From contig JAEWEJ010000011.1 of NCBI GenBank assembly GCA_023389455.1, positions 1-16,742 of the forward strand: a stretch of DNA of 16,742 nt. Reading direction: 5' to 3'. Below the pieces are notes generated by a model. That model saw only the letters and a program-made list of their open reading frames with translations. It had not been told where the DNA came from and did not search any database. The first letter of the stretch is position 1. Each line of letters opens with the position of its first letter. This DNA is from Actinomycetes bacterium. Its GTDB lineage: Bacteria; Actinomycetota; Actinomycetes; Actinomycetales; Cellulomonadaceae. The translations under genes and the position numbers were made by a program. Below, piece after piece: positions 1-6,508 of the stretch.

Positions 1-1025
1 CCGTGCAGGCGGCCGCCGTGCACACCGGTGAGCTGCTCGACCGGGCGCTGCGCCGGGCGTCGGACGAGCGCGACGCCGCGGAGGCGGCGCGGGCGGAGCG
101 CGACCGCGCGCTGACGGCCGTGCGCGCGCAGGTCGACGGGCTGGCCCGGGACCTGGCCGAGCTCACGGACGTCGCCCACAGGGACGAGGTCGCACGCGCC
201 GAGCAGCGACTGCGCGTCGAGCAGCTGGAGACCCGTGCCGTCGAGGAGCTGGGCCTCGACCCCGACGTGCTGCTCGACGAGTTCGGTCCGCACCGGGACG
301 TGCCCGTGGTCCTGCCGCCCGGGGTCGAGCACCCGGAGGGTGCGCCCACGGCGGTGCCCTACGTCCGTGCCGAGCAGGAGAAGCGCCTGCGTGCCGCCGA
401 GCGGGGCCTCGCCCAGCTGGGCAAGGTCAACCCCCTGGCCCTCGAGGAGTTCGCCGCGCTCGAGGAGCGTCACCAGTTCCTGGTCGAGCAGCTCGCCGAC
501 CTCAAGAAGTCGCGCACGGACCTGCTGGAGATCGTCAAGGACATCGACCAGCGCGTGGAGCAGGTCTTCACCGACGCCTACCGGGACACCGCCGCGGCCT
601 TCGACGTGGTCTTCCCGCGGCTGTTCCCGGGCGGCGAGGGCCGGCTGGTCCTCACGGACCCGGACGACATGCTGACCACGGGCATCGAGGTCGAGGCGCG
701 GCCCGCCGGCAAGAAGGTCAAGCGCCTCTCCCTGCTGTCGGGCGGTGAGCGCTCGCTCACGGCGGTCGCGCTGCTCGTGGCGATCTTCAAGGCCCGACCC
801 AGCCCGTTCTACGTCATGGACGAGGTCGAGGCGGCGCTCGACGACGCCAACCTCGGCCGGCTGCTCGAGATCTTCCGCGAGCTGCAGGACGACTCGCAGC
901 TCATCGTCGTGACGCACCAGAAGCGCACGATGGAGATCGCCGACGCGCTGTACGGGGTGACGATGCGGGGCGACGGCGTCACCACCGTCATCAGCCAGCG
1001 CATGTCCGACGACGTCCCCGCCTGA
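1..1025 (+). CDS. smc: Chromosome segregation ATPase SMC, C-terminal part (5' end outside window)
   Basis: This is the C-terminal portion of the SMC condensin ATPase, which dimerises and with ScpA/ScpB compacts and segregates the chromosome. The visible 340 codons (reading frame from base 3) begin in an Ala/Arg/Glu-rich coiled coil, the returning arm after the hinge, which lies upstream of the window. The C-terminal head follows: the ABC signature LSGGE at bases 735-749, then Walker B (FYVMDEVEAALDDAN, catalytic Asp-Glu at 819-824) with its D-loop, and an H-loop His in VVTHQKRTM. The protein ends SDDVPA. All expected head motifs are intact, so there is no sign of decay. The first in-window start-like codon is not the true start. 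The smc, ftsY order is common in actinobacteria. Confidence 0.96.
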   Translation, partial: VQAAAVHTGELLDRALRRASDERDAAEAARAERDRALTAVRAQVDGLARDLAELTDVAHRDEVARAEQRLRVEQLETRAVEELGLDPDVLLDEFGPHRDVPVVLPPGVEHPEGAPTAVPYVRAEQEKRLRAAERGLAQLGKVNPLALEEFAALEERHQFLVEQLADLKKSRTDLLEIVKDIDQRVEQVFTDAYRDTAAAFDVVFPRLFPGGEGRLVLTDPDDMLTTGIEVEARPAGKKVKRLSLLSGGERSLTAVALLVAIFKARPSPFYVMDEVEAALDDANLGRLLEIFRELQDDSQLIVVTHQKRTMEIADALYGVTMRGDGVTTVISQRMSDDVPA

Positions 1026-1085
1026 CGGCCTCCCGCCTGACGCCCCGGTCGGACGACCTCCCGCCTGACGCCCCCGTCGGACGAC
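1004..1085 (+). repeat. Tandem 28-bp repeat overlapping the smc stop
   Basis: Two adjacent 28-bp copies (1030-1057 and 1058-1085) differ at one base (G/C at the 17th position). A third, more degenerate copy is recognisable at 1004-1029 and includes the last codons and stop of smc: it shares the cores GACGAC, TCCC and GCCTGACG. A four-base start of a further copy follows at 1086. The pattern suggests tandem duplication of the smc 3' terminus. Confidence 0.8.
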
Positions 1086-1090
1086 CTCCA

Positions 1091-1119
1091 CGCCCGCCGG
1101 CGCCGGGCACCCGCGGGCG
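1091..1119 (+). terminator. Possible hairpin terminator after smc
   Basis: Bases 1091-1097 (CGCCCGC) pair perfectly with 1113-1119 (GCGGGCG). A competing 7-bp stem, 1098-1104 with 1116-1122, is also possible. There is no T-tract. In DNA this GC-rich, short stems arise easily by chance, so support is modest. Confidence 0.35.
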
Positions 1120-1189
1120 CCGTGTGAAGGTTGTGCGTGGGTTCGTCCCGCTGCCGCGGGTCGGCCTGCGGGCCGCCCGGGCCGGGCCG

Positions 1190-1195
1190 GACACT
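1190..1195 (+). promoter_or_regulatory. -10-like hexamer placed for a leaderless GTG start
   Basis: The hexamer GACACT fits the actinobacterial -10 form NANNNT and ends 6 nt before GTG 1202, putting the expected +1 on the start codon. No -35 consensus is visible. The same geometry recurs before ftsY, lepB and the DUF2469 gene. Confidence 0.45.
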
Positions 1196-1201
1196 GGGGG
1201 C

Positions 1202-1513
1202 GTGGCGCTCGTGATCTGGATCCTCGTCGCACTGCTCGCCGCGGCGGCAGTGTTCCTGCTCGTCCCCGTCCGGTCCGACGGGGAGAGTCCCTGGACGGCC
1301 TTCCGTCGGGGCCTGCGGGCGCGCCGCCACCCCGACGCCGAGCAGGAGGAGGCCGCGCGCGCCGCCGCGGCGCAGCCCGTCGACCTGTCGCTGGCCGACT
1401 TCCTGCGCGCGACCGCGTCCGAGGGTGACGGCTACCTCCAGCCGGAGGAGCTCGCAGACGACCTGCGCACCGCCAAGGACCGCGCGACGCACGTGCTGCG
1501 CCCGCGCCGCTGA
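1202..1513 (+). CDS. Small single-pass membrane protein, function unknown
   Basis: The gene encodes a 103-residue protein I do not recognise as a named family. Residues about 4-23 (VIWILVALLAAAAVFLLVPV) form one hydrophobic, probably membrane-spanning helix. An Arg-rich stretch (FRRGLRARRHPDAEQEEAARAAAA) follows, so the C-terminal part is likely cytoplasmic. The tail contains an acidic segment (VDLSLADFLRATASEGDGYLQPEELADDL) and ends in a basic RPRR. I chose GTG 1202 over the longer in-frame opening at 1124 because the hydrophobic helix then sits at the N-terminus and a -10-like hexamer lies exactly 6 nt upstream. It stands alone between smc and ftsY. The coding call is supported by the membrane segment and normal termination; the function is unknown. 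Confidence 0.7.
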   Translation: MALVIWILVALLAAAAVFLLVPVRSDGESPWTAFRRGLRARRHPDAEQEEAARAAAAQPVDLSLADFLRATASEGDGYLQPEELADDLRTAKDRATHVLRPRR

Positions 1514-1590
1514 CCCTCCGCGCGTGCACCGGGAGGTGCCGCGCGCCGCCGCTGCGCCCGGCCGGGTCGCACCGGGGTCGTGCCGCCCGA

Positions 1591-1596
1591 CAGACT
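1591..1596 (+). promoter_or_regulatory. -10 hexamer for a leaderless ftsY transcript
   Basis: CAGACT (NANNNT form) is followed by exactly 6 nt (GTGCGC) and then GTG 1603. With usual -10 to +1 spacing, transcription would begin at that GTG. No Shine-Dalgarno sequence is visible upstream, consistent with leaderless translation. Confidence 0.55.
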
Positions 1597-1602
1597 GTGC
1601 GC

Positions 1603-2808
1603 GTGGACCTCAACGATCTCCTGCCCTACCTGATCGGCGTGCCCGTGCTCGCGGCGGGTGCCGTCGCGGCCGTCCGGGTGCGACGCAGCCGCACGCACAC
1701 CCCGCCCCCGGTCGAGGAGCAGCCCACCGCGGCCCCGACCGGTACGGTCGTCGCCGAGCCGCCCCTGCCGCCGGCGCCCGAGGCCCCCGAGGCCCCCGAG
1801 GGCACGCAGGTCACCGACGAGGACCTGCTGCCCGACGCGCTCGTCGCGCCCCCGATCGAGACGCCCGCACCGACGGCCGGCCGCCTGGCACGGCTGCGCG
1901 ACCGGCTCGCGCGCTCCGGGTCGCCGCTGGGTACGCGCCTGCTGGGCGTCCTCTCGCGGGACCACCTCACCGAGGACGACTGGGACGAGCTCGAGGAGAC
2001 CCTCCTGCTCGCCGACGTCGGCGCAGGCCCCACGGACGAGCTGATCCAGGCGCTGCGCACGCGGGTGCGCGTCGAGGGGCTGCGCGACGGCGAGCAGGCG
2101 CGCGCCGTCCTGCGCGAGCAGCTCCTCGCGCTCGTCGACCCGACGCTGGACCGCTCCCTGCACACCGCACCGACCACCGACGACTCGGGCCGCCAGGTCC
2201 CCGCCGTCGTCCTCGTCGTCGGCGTCAACGGCACGGGCAAGACCACGACGGTCGGCAAGCTGGCCCGCGTCCTGGTCGCCGACGGCCGCAGCGTCGTGCT
2301 CGGTGCGGCCGACACCTTCCGCGCGGCGGCGGCCGACCAGCTCGAGACGTGGGGCTCGCGCGTCGGGGTGCCGACCGTGCGCTCCGACCGTGACGGTGCC
2401 GACCCGGCGGCCGTCGCGTTCGACGCCGTGCGCGCGGGCCTGGACGACGGCGCGGACGTCGTGCTGGTCGACACCGCCGGACGCCTGCAGAACAAGGCGG
2501 GCCTCATGGACGAGCTCGGCAAGATCACCCGCGTCATCACCCGGACCGCGCCGCTGTCGGAGGTGCTGCTGGTGCTGGACGCGACCACCGGCCAGAACGG
2601 CCTGAACCAGGCGCGCGTGTTCGGCGAGGTCGCCGGTGTGACCGGCATCGTGCTGACCAAGCTGGACGGCACGGCCAAGGGCGGCATCGTGGTGGCCGTG
2701 CAGCGCGAGCTCGGGGTGCCCGTCAAGCTGGTCGGGCTGGGCGAGGGCCCGGACGACCTGGCGCCGTTCGACCCCGAGGCGTTCGTCGACGGCCTGCTCC
2801 AGTCCTGA
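1603..2808 (+). CDS. ftsY: Signal recognition particle receptor FtsY
   Basis: FtsY is the membrane-associated SRP receptor GTPase that docks the Ffh/4.5S RNA-ribosome complex at the translocon. The 401-residue protein opens with a hydrophobic segment (about residues 5-23, LLPYLIGVPVLAAGAVAAV), then a Pro/Glu-rich linker with three APE repeats, the helical N domain and the G domain. GTPase motifs are complete: GVNGTGKTTT (207-216, Lys213), DTFRAAAADQ (from 237), DTAGR (from 290) and TKLD (352-355), followed by GTAKGG. GTG 1603 is preferred over the in-frame GTG 1597 because 1597 immediately abuts the -10 hexamer and would lie upstream of the expected +1. The N-terminal hydrophobic stretch may anchor it in the membrane. 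A strong hairpin follows the stop, so it appears monocistronic. Confidence 0.97.
   Translation: MDLNDLLPYLIGVPVLAAGAVAAVRVRRSRTHTPPPVEEQPTAAPTGTVVAEPPLPPAPEAPEAPEGTQVTDEDLLPDALVAPPIETPAPTAGRLARLRDRLARSGSPLGTRLLGVLSRDHLTEDDWDELEETLLLADVGAGPTDELIQALRTRVRVEGLRDGEQARAVLREQLLALVDPTLDRSLHTAPTTDDSGRQVPAVVLVVGVNGTGKTTTVGKLARVLVADGRSVVLGAADTFRAAAADQLETWGSRVGVPTVRSDRDGADPAAVAFDAVRAGLDDGADVVLVDTAGRLQNKAGLMDELGKITRVITRTAPLSEVLLVLDATTGQNGLNQARVFGEVAGVTGIVLTKLDGTAKGGIVVAVQRELGVPVKLVGLGEGPDDLAPFDPEAFVDGLLQS
1774..1800 (+). repeat. Three 9-bp tandem repeats inside ftsY
   Basis: GCGCCCGAG is followed by two copies of GCCCCCGAG. They encode three Ala-Pro-Glu units in the linker between the N-terminal hydrophobic segment and the NG domain. 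The unit is a multiple of three, so copy-number changes would keep the frame. Confidence 0.75.
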
Positions 2809-2813
2809 GCCGC

Positions 2814-2841
2814 ACCGCCGGGCCCCGCGGGGCCCGGCGGT
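2814..2841 (+). terminator. Strong hairpin terminator after ftsY
   Basis: A perfect inverted repeat starts 6 nt after the ftsY stop. The 12-base arm at 2815-2826 (CCGCCGGGCCCC) mirrors 2829-2840, and an outer A-T pair joins 2814 to 2841. The practical loop is CGCG. There is no T-tract, as is usual for actinobacterial terminators. It separates ftsY from the nitrogen operon. Confidence 0.8.
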
Positions 2842-2927
2842 CGACGGGCCACCTGTCGGGACGCCGCGTACCGGGCACTGGACAAATGCCCAGCGCGAAA
2901 CCCAACGTTTACGCAGCGGGCACGGCT

Positions 2928-2965
2928 GTCACGCGCGTGTAACCCCGCTGCCGGTCCCGCGAAAC
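2928..2965 (+). promoter_or_regulatory. Candidate GlnR-type nitrogen operator upstream of amtB
   Basis: GTCAC (2928-2932), GTAAC (2939-2943) and GAAAC (2961-2965) lie on one 11-bp register. The published GlnR form is gTnAC-n6-GaAAC-n6-gTnAC-n6-GaAAC. Three of four half-sites match or nearly match; the third (GCCGG, 2950-2954) does not. Another GAAAC-n6-TTTAC pair lies just upstream at 2897-2912 in a different phase. The site precedes the ammonium-transport operon, the expected GlnR target. No regulator gene is in the window, so the assignment is inferred. Confidence 0.5.
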
Positions 2966-2975
2966 GGCGCCGCTC

Positions 2976-2981
2976 CACAGT
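2976..2981 (+). promoter_or_regulatory. Possible amtB -10 hexamer
   Basis: CACAGT fits the NANNNT form and resembles the CAGAGT/CAGACT/CACAAT hexamers found before other genes here. It lies just downstream of the GlnR-like half-sites and 41 nt before the amtB ATG. No clear -35 is seen. Confidence 0.3.
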
Positions 2982-3022
2982 TGTCCCCGTCCGGCCGCCT
3001 GGCTGGCGAGGGGAGAGACGAC

Positions 3023-4327
3023 ATGGAGTGGGACACCGGAGCCGCAGCCTGGATGCTGACCTCAGCATCCCTCGTGCTCCTCATGACGCCGGGACTGGCG
3101 TTCTTCTACGGGGGCATGGTCCGGGGCAAGTCCGTCCTCAACATGATGATGATGTCGTTCGGCGCGATGGGCGTCGTCGGGGTCCTCTACGTGCTGTGGG
3201 GATGGTCGATGTCGTACGGGTCGAGCGTCGCCGGGGTCTTCGGCAACCCGTTCGACCAGTTCGGCCTCAGCGGCACGCTGTTCGACGCCGACGGGGCGCC
3301 GATGGTCGGGCTGGGGAACTACCCCCAGGTCATCGACGTGGCGTTCCAGGTCACGTTCGCGATCATCACGGTCGCGCTCATCAGCGGCGCGCTGGCCGAC
3401 CGGACCCGGTTCGGCACCTGGATGGCGTTCGTCGCCGTGTGGGTCACCGTGACGTACTTCCCGATGGCGCACATGGTGTGGGGCGGCGGGCAGCTGTCCG
3501 GTGCCGAGGGCTCGATCGCGGCCGCGATGTTCGGCACGACCGACGGGGTCGCCAACACGTCGCCGATCGACTTCGCGGGCGGCACGGTCGTCCACATCAA
3601 CGCCGGTGTCGCCGCTCTGGTCCTGGCGCTGATCATCGGCAAGCGCAAGGGCTTCGGCACGGAGGCCATGCGGCCGCACAACCTGCCGTTCGTCATGCTC
3701 GGCGCCGCGCTCCTGTGGTTCGGCTGGTTCGGCTTCAACGCCGGCTCCGCCTTCGGCGCCGACGAGAACGCGGGCATGGCGTGGGTCAACACGACGACCT
3801 GCACCGCCGCCGCGATGCTCGCCTGGCTCATCACGGAGAAGATCCGTGACGGCCACGCCACGTCGCTCGGCGCCGCGTCGGGCATCGTCGCCGGCCTGGT
3901 CGCCATCACCCCGGCCGCCGGTGCGCTCCGCCCGGTCACGTCAATCATCCTGGGCGTCATCGCGGGCGTGCTCTGCGCCCTCGCCGTCGGCCTGAAGTAC
4001 AAGTTCGGCTACGACGACTCGCTCGACGTCGTCGGTGTCCACCTCGTCGGCGGTCTCGTCGGTACCGTGATGATCGGCTTCCTGGCCGCCGACACGGGTC
4101 TGTTCTTCGGCGGTGGCGCCAACCAGCTCATCATCCAGATCGTGATCGCGCTCGTGGCGATCGTCTTCTCCGGTCTGACGACGCTGGTGATCGGTCTCAT
4201 CCTCAAGGCCACGCTCGGGTGGCGCGTCTCGCAGGACGTCGAGGTCGGCGGCATCGACCTCGCGGTGCACGGCGAGACGGCGTACGAGAACCTGGGCGGC
4301 GCCCGTGTCGTGTCGGAGGTGAAGTGA
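3023..4327 (+). CDS. amtB: Ammonium transporter AmtB
   Basis: AmtB is the Amt/MEP/Rh-family inner-membrane trimer that takes up ammonium. The 434-residue protein has roughly eleven hydrophobic segments. The family signature region DFAGGTVVHINAG contains the pore His191, and DVVGVHLVGG contains the second pore His340; the Asp before the first His (SPIDFAGG) is also present. The N-terminal EWDTGAAAWMLTSASLVLLMTPGLAFFYGGMV is a typical mature Amt start, so there is no long signal peptide. ATG 3023 is chosen because GGGGAGAG lies just upstream (3010-3017), while the longer opening to 2981 lacks both an RBS and family resemblance. The stop overlaps the glnB ATG by one base (TGATG), so the two are translationally coupled. 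The PII protein encoded next typically binds AmtB to block uptake when nitrogen is plentiful. Confidence 0.97.
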   Translation: MEWDTGAAAWMLTSASLVLLMTPGLAFFYGGMVRGKSVLNMMMMSFGAMGVVGVLYVLWGWSMSYGSSVAGVFGNPFDQFGLSGTLFDADGAPMVGLGNYPQVIDVAFQVTFAIITVALISGALADRTRFGTWMAFVAVWVTVTYFPMAHMVWGGGQLSGAEGSIAAAMFGTTDGVANTSPIDFAGGTVVHINAGVAALVLALIIGKRKGFGTEAMRPHNLPFVMLGAALLWFGWFGFNAGSAFGADENAGMAWVNTTTCTAAAMLAWLITEKIRDGHATSLGAASGIVAGLVAITPAAGALRPVTSIILGVIAGVLCALAVGLKYKFGYDDSLDVVGVHLVGGLVGTVMIGFLAADTGLFFGGGANQLIIQIVIALVAIVFSGLTTLVIGLILKATLGWRVSQDVEVGGIDLAVHGETAYENLGGARVVSEVK

Positions 4328-4668
4328 TGACGAAGCTCGTGACGGCGATCATCCAGCCGCACCGGTTGGACGACGTGAAGTCGGCCCTCGAGGCCGCGGG
4401 CGTCCGCGGCCTGACGGTCAGCGAGGCCAGCGGGTACGGCCGCCAGAAGGGTCACACCGAGGTCTACCGCGGTGCGGAGTACACGGTGGACCTGGTGCCG
4501 AAGGTGCGGATCGACGTGCTCGTCGCCGACGAGGACGTGGCCGGTGTCACCGAGGTGGTCGTGCAGGCCGCCCAGACCGGCAAGATCGGCGACGGCAAGG
4601 TCTGGGTCGTGCCGGTCGAGGACGTGGCTCGCGTCCGCACCGGTGAGCACGGCGACGACGCGCTCTAG
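4327..4668 (+). CDS. glnK: PII nitrogen regulatory protein (GlnB/GlnK)
   Basis: This 113-residue PII signal protein matches the usual family length of about 112. It integrates 2-oxoglutarate, ATP/ADP and covalent state, and controls AmtB and nitrogen enzymes. The T-loop (GYGRQKGHTEVYRGAEYTVDLVPK, residues 36-59) is intact. Tyr52 in RGAEY is equivalent to E. coli Tyr51, the site uridylylated in enterobacteria and adenylylated by GlnD in studied actinobacteria. The B-loop signature TGKIGDGKVWVVPVEDVARVRTGE is also complete. The ATG overlaps the amtB stop, so the start is not in doubt. Linkage to amtB favours the name glnK over glnB, although sequence alone does not separate them. Confidence 0.95.
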   Translation: MTKLVTAIIQPHRLDDVKSALEAAGVRGLTVSEASGYGRQKGHTEVYRGAEYTVDLVPKVRIDVLVADEDVAGVTEVVVQAAQTGKIGDGKVWVVPVEDVARVRTGEHGDDAL

Positions 4669-4682
4669 GTCGCAGCCGACAG

Positions 4683-6479
4683 ATGACGACTGAGCGGCCG
4701 CCCGCGGGGGGCGCGGCCGGGTCGCCGGAGCAGCCGCAGGTCCCGTACCCCGCCGGGGTGCGGGACCTGCGTGCTGCCCGGCTCGACCTGGCCGCACGGA
4801 TGATGGGACCGGGCAGCGACGGGGTGGCGCGTCGGCGCGCCGTCGCGGACCTGGTGATCGGAGCGCTCGCCCGGTTGTGGACCGAGGCGACGGAGGGTCG
4901 CGACGTGCAGGGCGTCGCGCTGGGGGTGGTCGGCAGCGTCGGGCGCGGTGACGCGAGCCCGGCCTCGGACCTGGACCTGCTCCTCGTGCACGAGGGGCGC
5001 GGGCACTCCGCCGAGGCGCTCGGCGACCTGGCGCAGCGCCTGTGGTACCCGATCTGGGACGCACGGCTGGACCTCGACCACTCGGTGCGCTCGCTCGCGC
5101 AGTGCCGCCAGGTGGCGTCCAAGGACCTGCCCGCCGCGGTCGGGCTCCTGGAGCTCCAGCCCGTCGCCGGGGACGGCGTCGTGGTCGCGCGGGCCACGTC
5201 CGCGCTGCTGGCGGACTGGCGGTCGGCGGCACGCCGGAGGCTGCCCGAGCTGCTGGCGTCGACGAAGCAGCGGGCGGACCGGCACGGCGAGCTGGCCTAC
5301 CTCATCGAGCCCGACCTCAAGGAGGCCCGCGGCGGGATCCGCGACGCGGTCGTCCTGTCCGCGCTCGCCGCGACGTGGCTCACCGACCGTCCGCACGGCG
5401 CCGTCGACCACGCGTACGCCCACCTGCTGGACGTGCGCGACGCGCTGCAGGTGGTCACCCGCCGGCACACCAACCGCCTCCTGCAGGCCGACCAGGACGA
5501 GGTCGCCGCGCTCGTCGGCTTCGACGACCGGGACGACCTGCTCGCCTCGATCGCCGAGGCCGGACGGGTGATCTCGTACGCGCTGGACACCACGGCCCGC
5601 AACGCCCGCCAGGCGCTGCAGCGCCCGGCCCGACGCCCCGTCCTGGTGCGCGGCCGGCGCACGCCCCCGCGCCTGCGCACGATCGCCGAGGGCCTGGTCG
5701 AGCACGACGGCGAGATCGTCCTGTCCGTCGACGCGCGACCCGCGGAGGACCCCGTGCTGTCGCTGCGCGCCGCCGCGACGGCCACCCGCACGGGCCTGGT
5801 CCTGTCGCCCGTCACCGTGGCGAGCCTCGAGGCGACGCCGCCGCTGCCCACGCCGTGGCCGCGCGCCGCGCGCCAGCAGCTGCTGCACCTGCTGGGGTCC
5901 GGGCACGCCCAGGTGCCCGTGTGGGAGGCGCTGGACCTCGGCGGGGTCGCCACGACGTGGATCCCCGAGTGGGCGGGCGTCCGCAACCGTCCGCAGCGCT
6001 CGGCGATCCACCGCCACACGGTCGACCGCCACCTGGTGGAGACCGTGGCGCGCGCGAGCCGTGACCGGCGCGCGGTGGCGGCACCCGACACGCTCCTGCT
6101 GGCGGCGCTGCTGCACGACATCGGCAAGCGCGCGGGGGCGGGGGACCACTCCGTCGAGGGCGCGCGGCTGGCCGGCCCGATCGTGGCGCGGATGGGGTTC
6201 GGCCCCCAGGTCGTCGGCGACGTGACGCGGCTCGTGCGCGAGCACCTGACGCTCGCGGAGCTCGCGACGACCGCCGACCCGGACGACCCGGCGACCCTCG
6301 AGCGGCTGCTCGACGCGGTCGACGGCCGGGCCGACCTGCTCATGCTCCTGCGCGCGTTGACGGAGGCCGACGCGTCCGCCGCCGGGCCCGCGGCGTGGAC
6401 GGCGTGGCGCGCGACGCTGGTCGACGACCTGACCGCCCGGGCCGCACGGGCGCTGGCGGGTACCCTGGGACGTCCGTAG
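4683..6479 (+). CDS. glnD: PII nucleotidyltransferase GlnD, lacking C-terminal ACT domains
   Basis: GlnD attaches and removes UMP or AMP on PII in response to glutamine. The N-terminal nucleotidyltransferase domain shows GSVGRGDASPASDLDLLL (from residue 84), with metal-binding Asp96 and Asp98, then the family segment EPDLKEARGGIRD. The HD phosphohydrolase domain has LLHDIGK with His478-Asp479. After it comes the helical stretch ending WTAWRATLVDDLTARAARALAGTLGRP, and the protein stops at 598 residues. E. coli GlnD has 890 and the mycobacterial protein about 800, with two ACT domains in the missing part. Only 29 nt separate the stop from ffh, so no frameshifted ACT region can be hidden downstream. 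It starts 14 nt after glnK without a clear RBS, so the exact start is less certain; a further downstream start is possible. Confidence 0.93.
   Translation: MTTERPPAGGAAGSPEQPQVPYPAGVRDLRAARLDLAARMMGPGSDGVARRRAVADLVIGALARLWTEATEGRDVQGVALGVVGSVGRGDASPASDLDLLLVHEGRGHSAEALGDLAQRLWYPIWDARLDLDHSVRSLAQCRQVASKDLPAAVGLLELQPVAGDGVVVARATSALLADWRSAARRRLPELLASTKQRADRHGELAYLIEPDLKEARGGIRDAVVLSALAATWLTDRPHGAVDHAYAHLLDVRDALQVVTRRHTNRLLQADQDEVAALVGFDDRDDLLASIAEAGRVISYALDTTARNARQALQRPARRPVLVRGRRTPPRLRTIAEGLVEHDGEIVLSVDARPAEDPVLSLRAAATATRTGLVLSPVTVASLEATPPLPTPWPRAARQQLLHLLGSGHAQVPVWEALDLGGVATTWIPEWAGVRNRPQRSAIHRHTVDRHLVETVARASRDRRAVAAPDTLLLAALLHDIGKRAGAGDHSVEGARLAGPIVARMGFGPQVVGDVTRLVREHLTLAELATTADPDDPATLERLLDAVDGRADLLMLLRALTEADASAAGPAAWTAWRATLVDDLTARAARALAGTLGRP
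6461..6466 (+). promoter_or_regulatory. Possible ffh -10 hexamer inside the glnD end
   Basis: TACCCT fits TANNNT and lies 42 nt before the ffh TTG start, inside the last codons of glnD. No clear -35 is seen. It would allow ffh expression independent of the nitrogen operon. Confidence 0.3.
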
Positions 6480-6508
6480 CCGTCCGTCCGACCACCGCGA
6501 GGCCCAGG

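Noticed and set aside
1425..2393. 322-codon + strand frame overlapping ftsY
   Set aside because: It is out of frame with the clear FtsY sequence and consists of Arg/Pro/Ala-rich shadow sequence.
6480..6508. Hidden ACT domains of glnD in another frame
   Set aside because: Only 29 nt separate the glnD stop from the ffh start, too little for two ACT domains, so a simple frameshift cannot explain the short GlnD.
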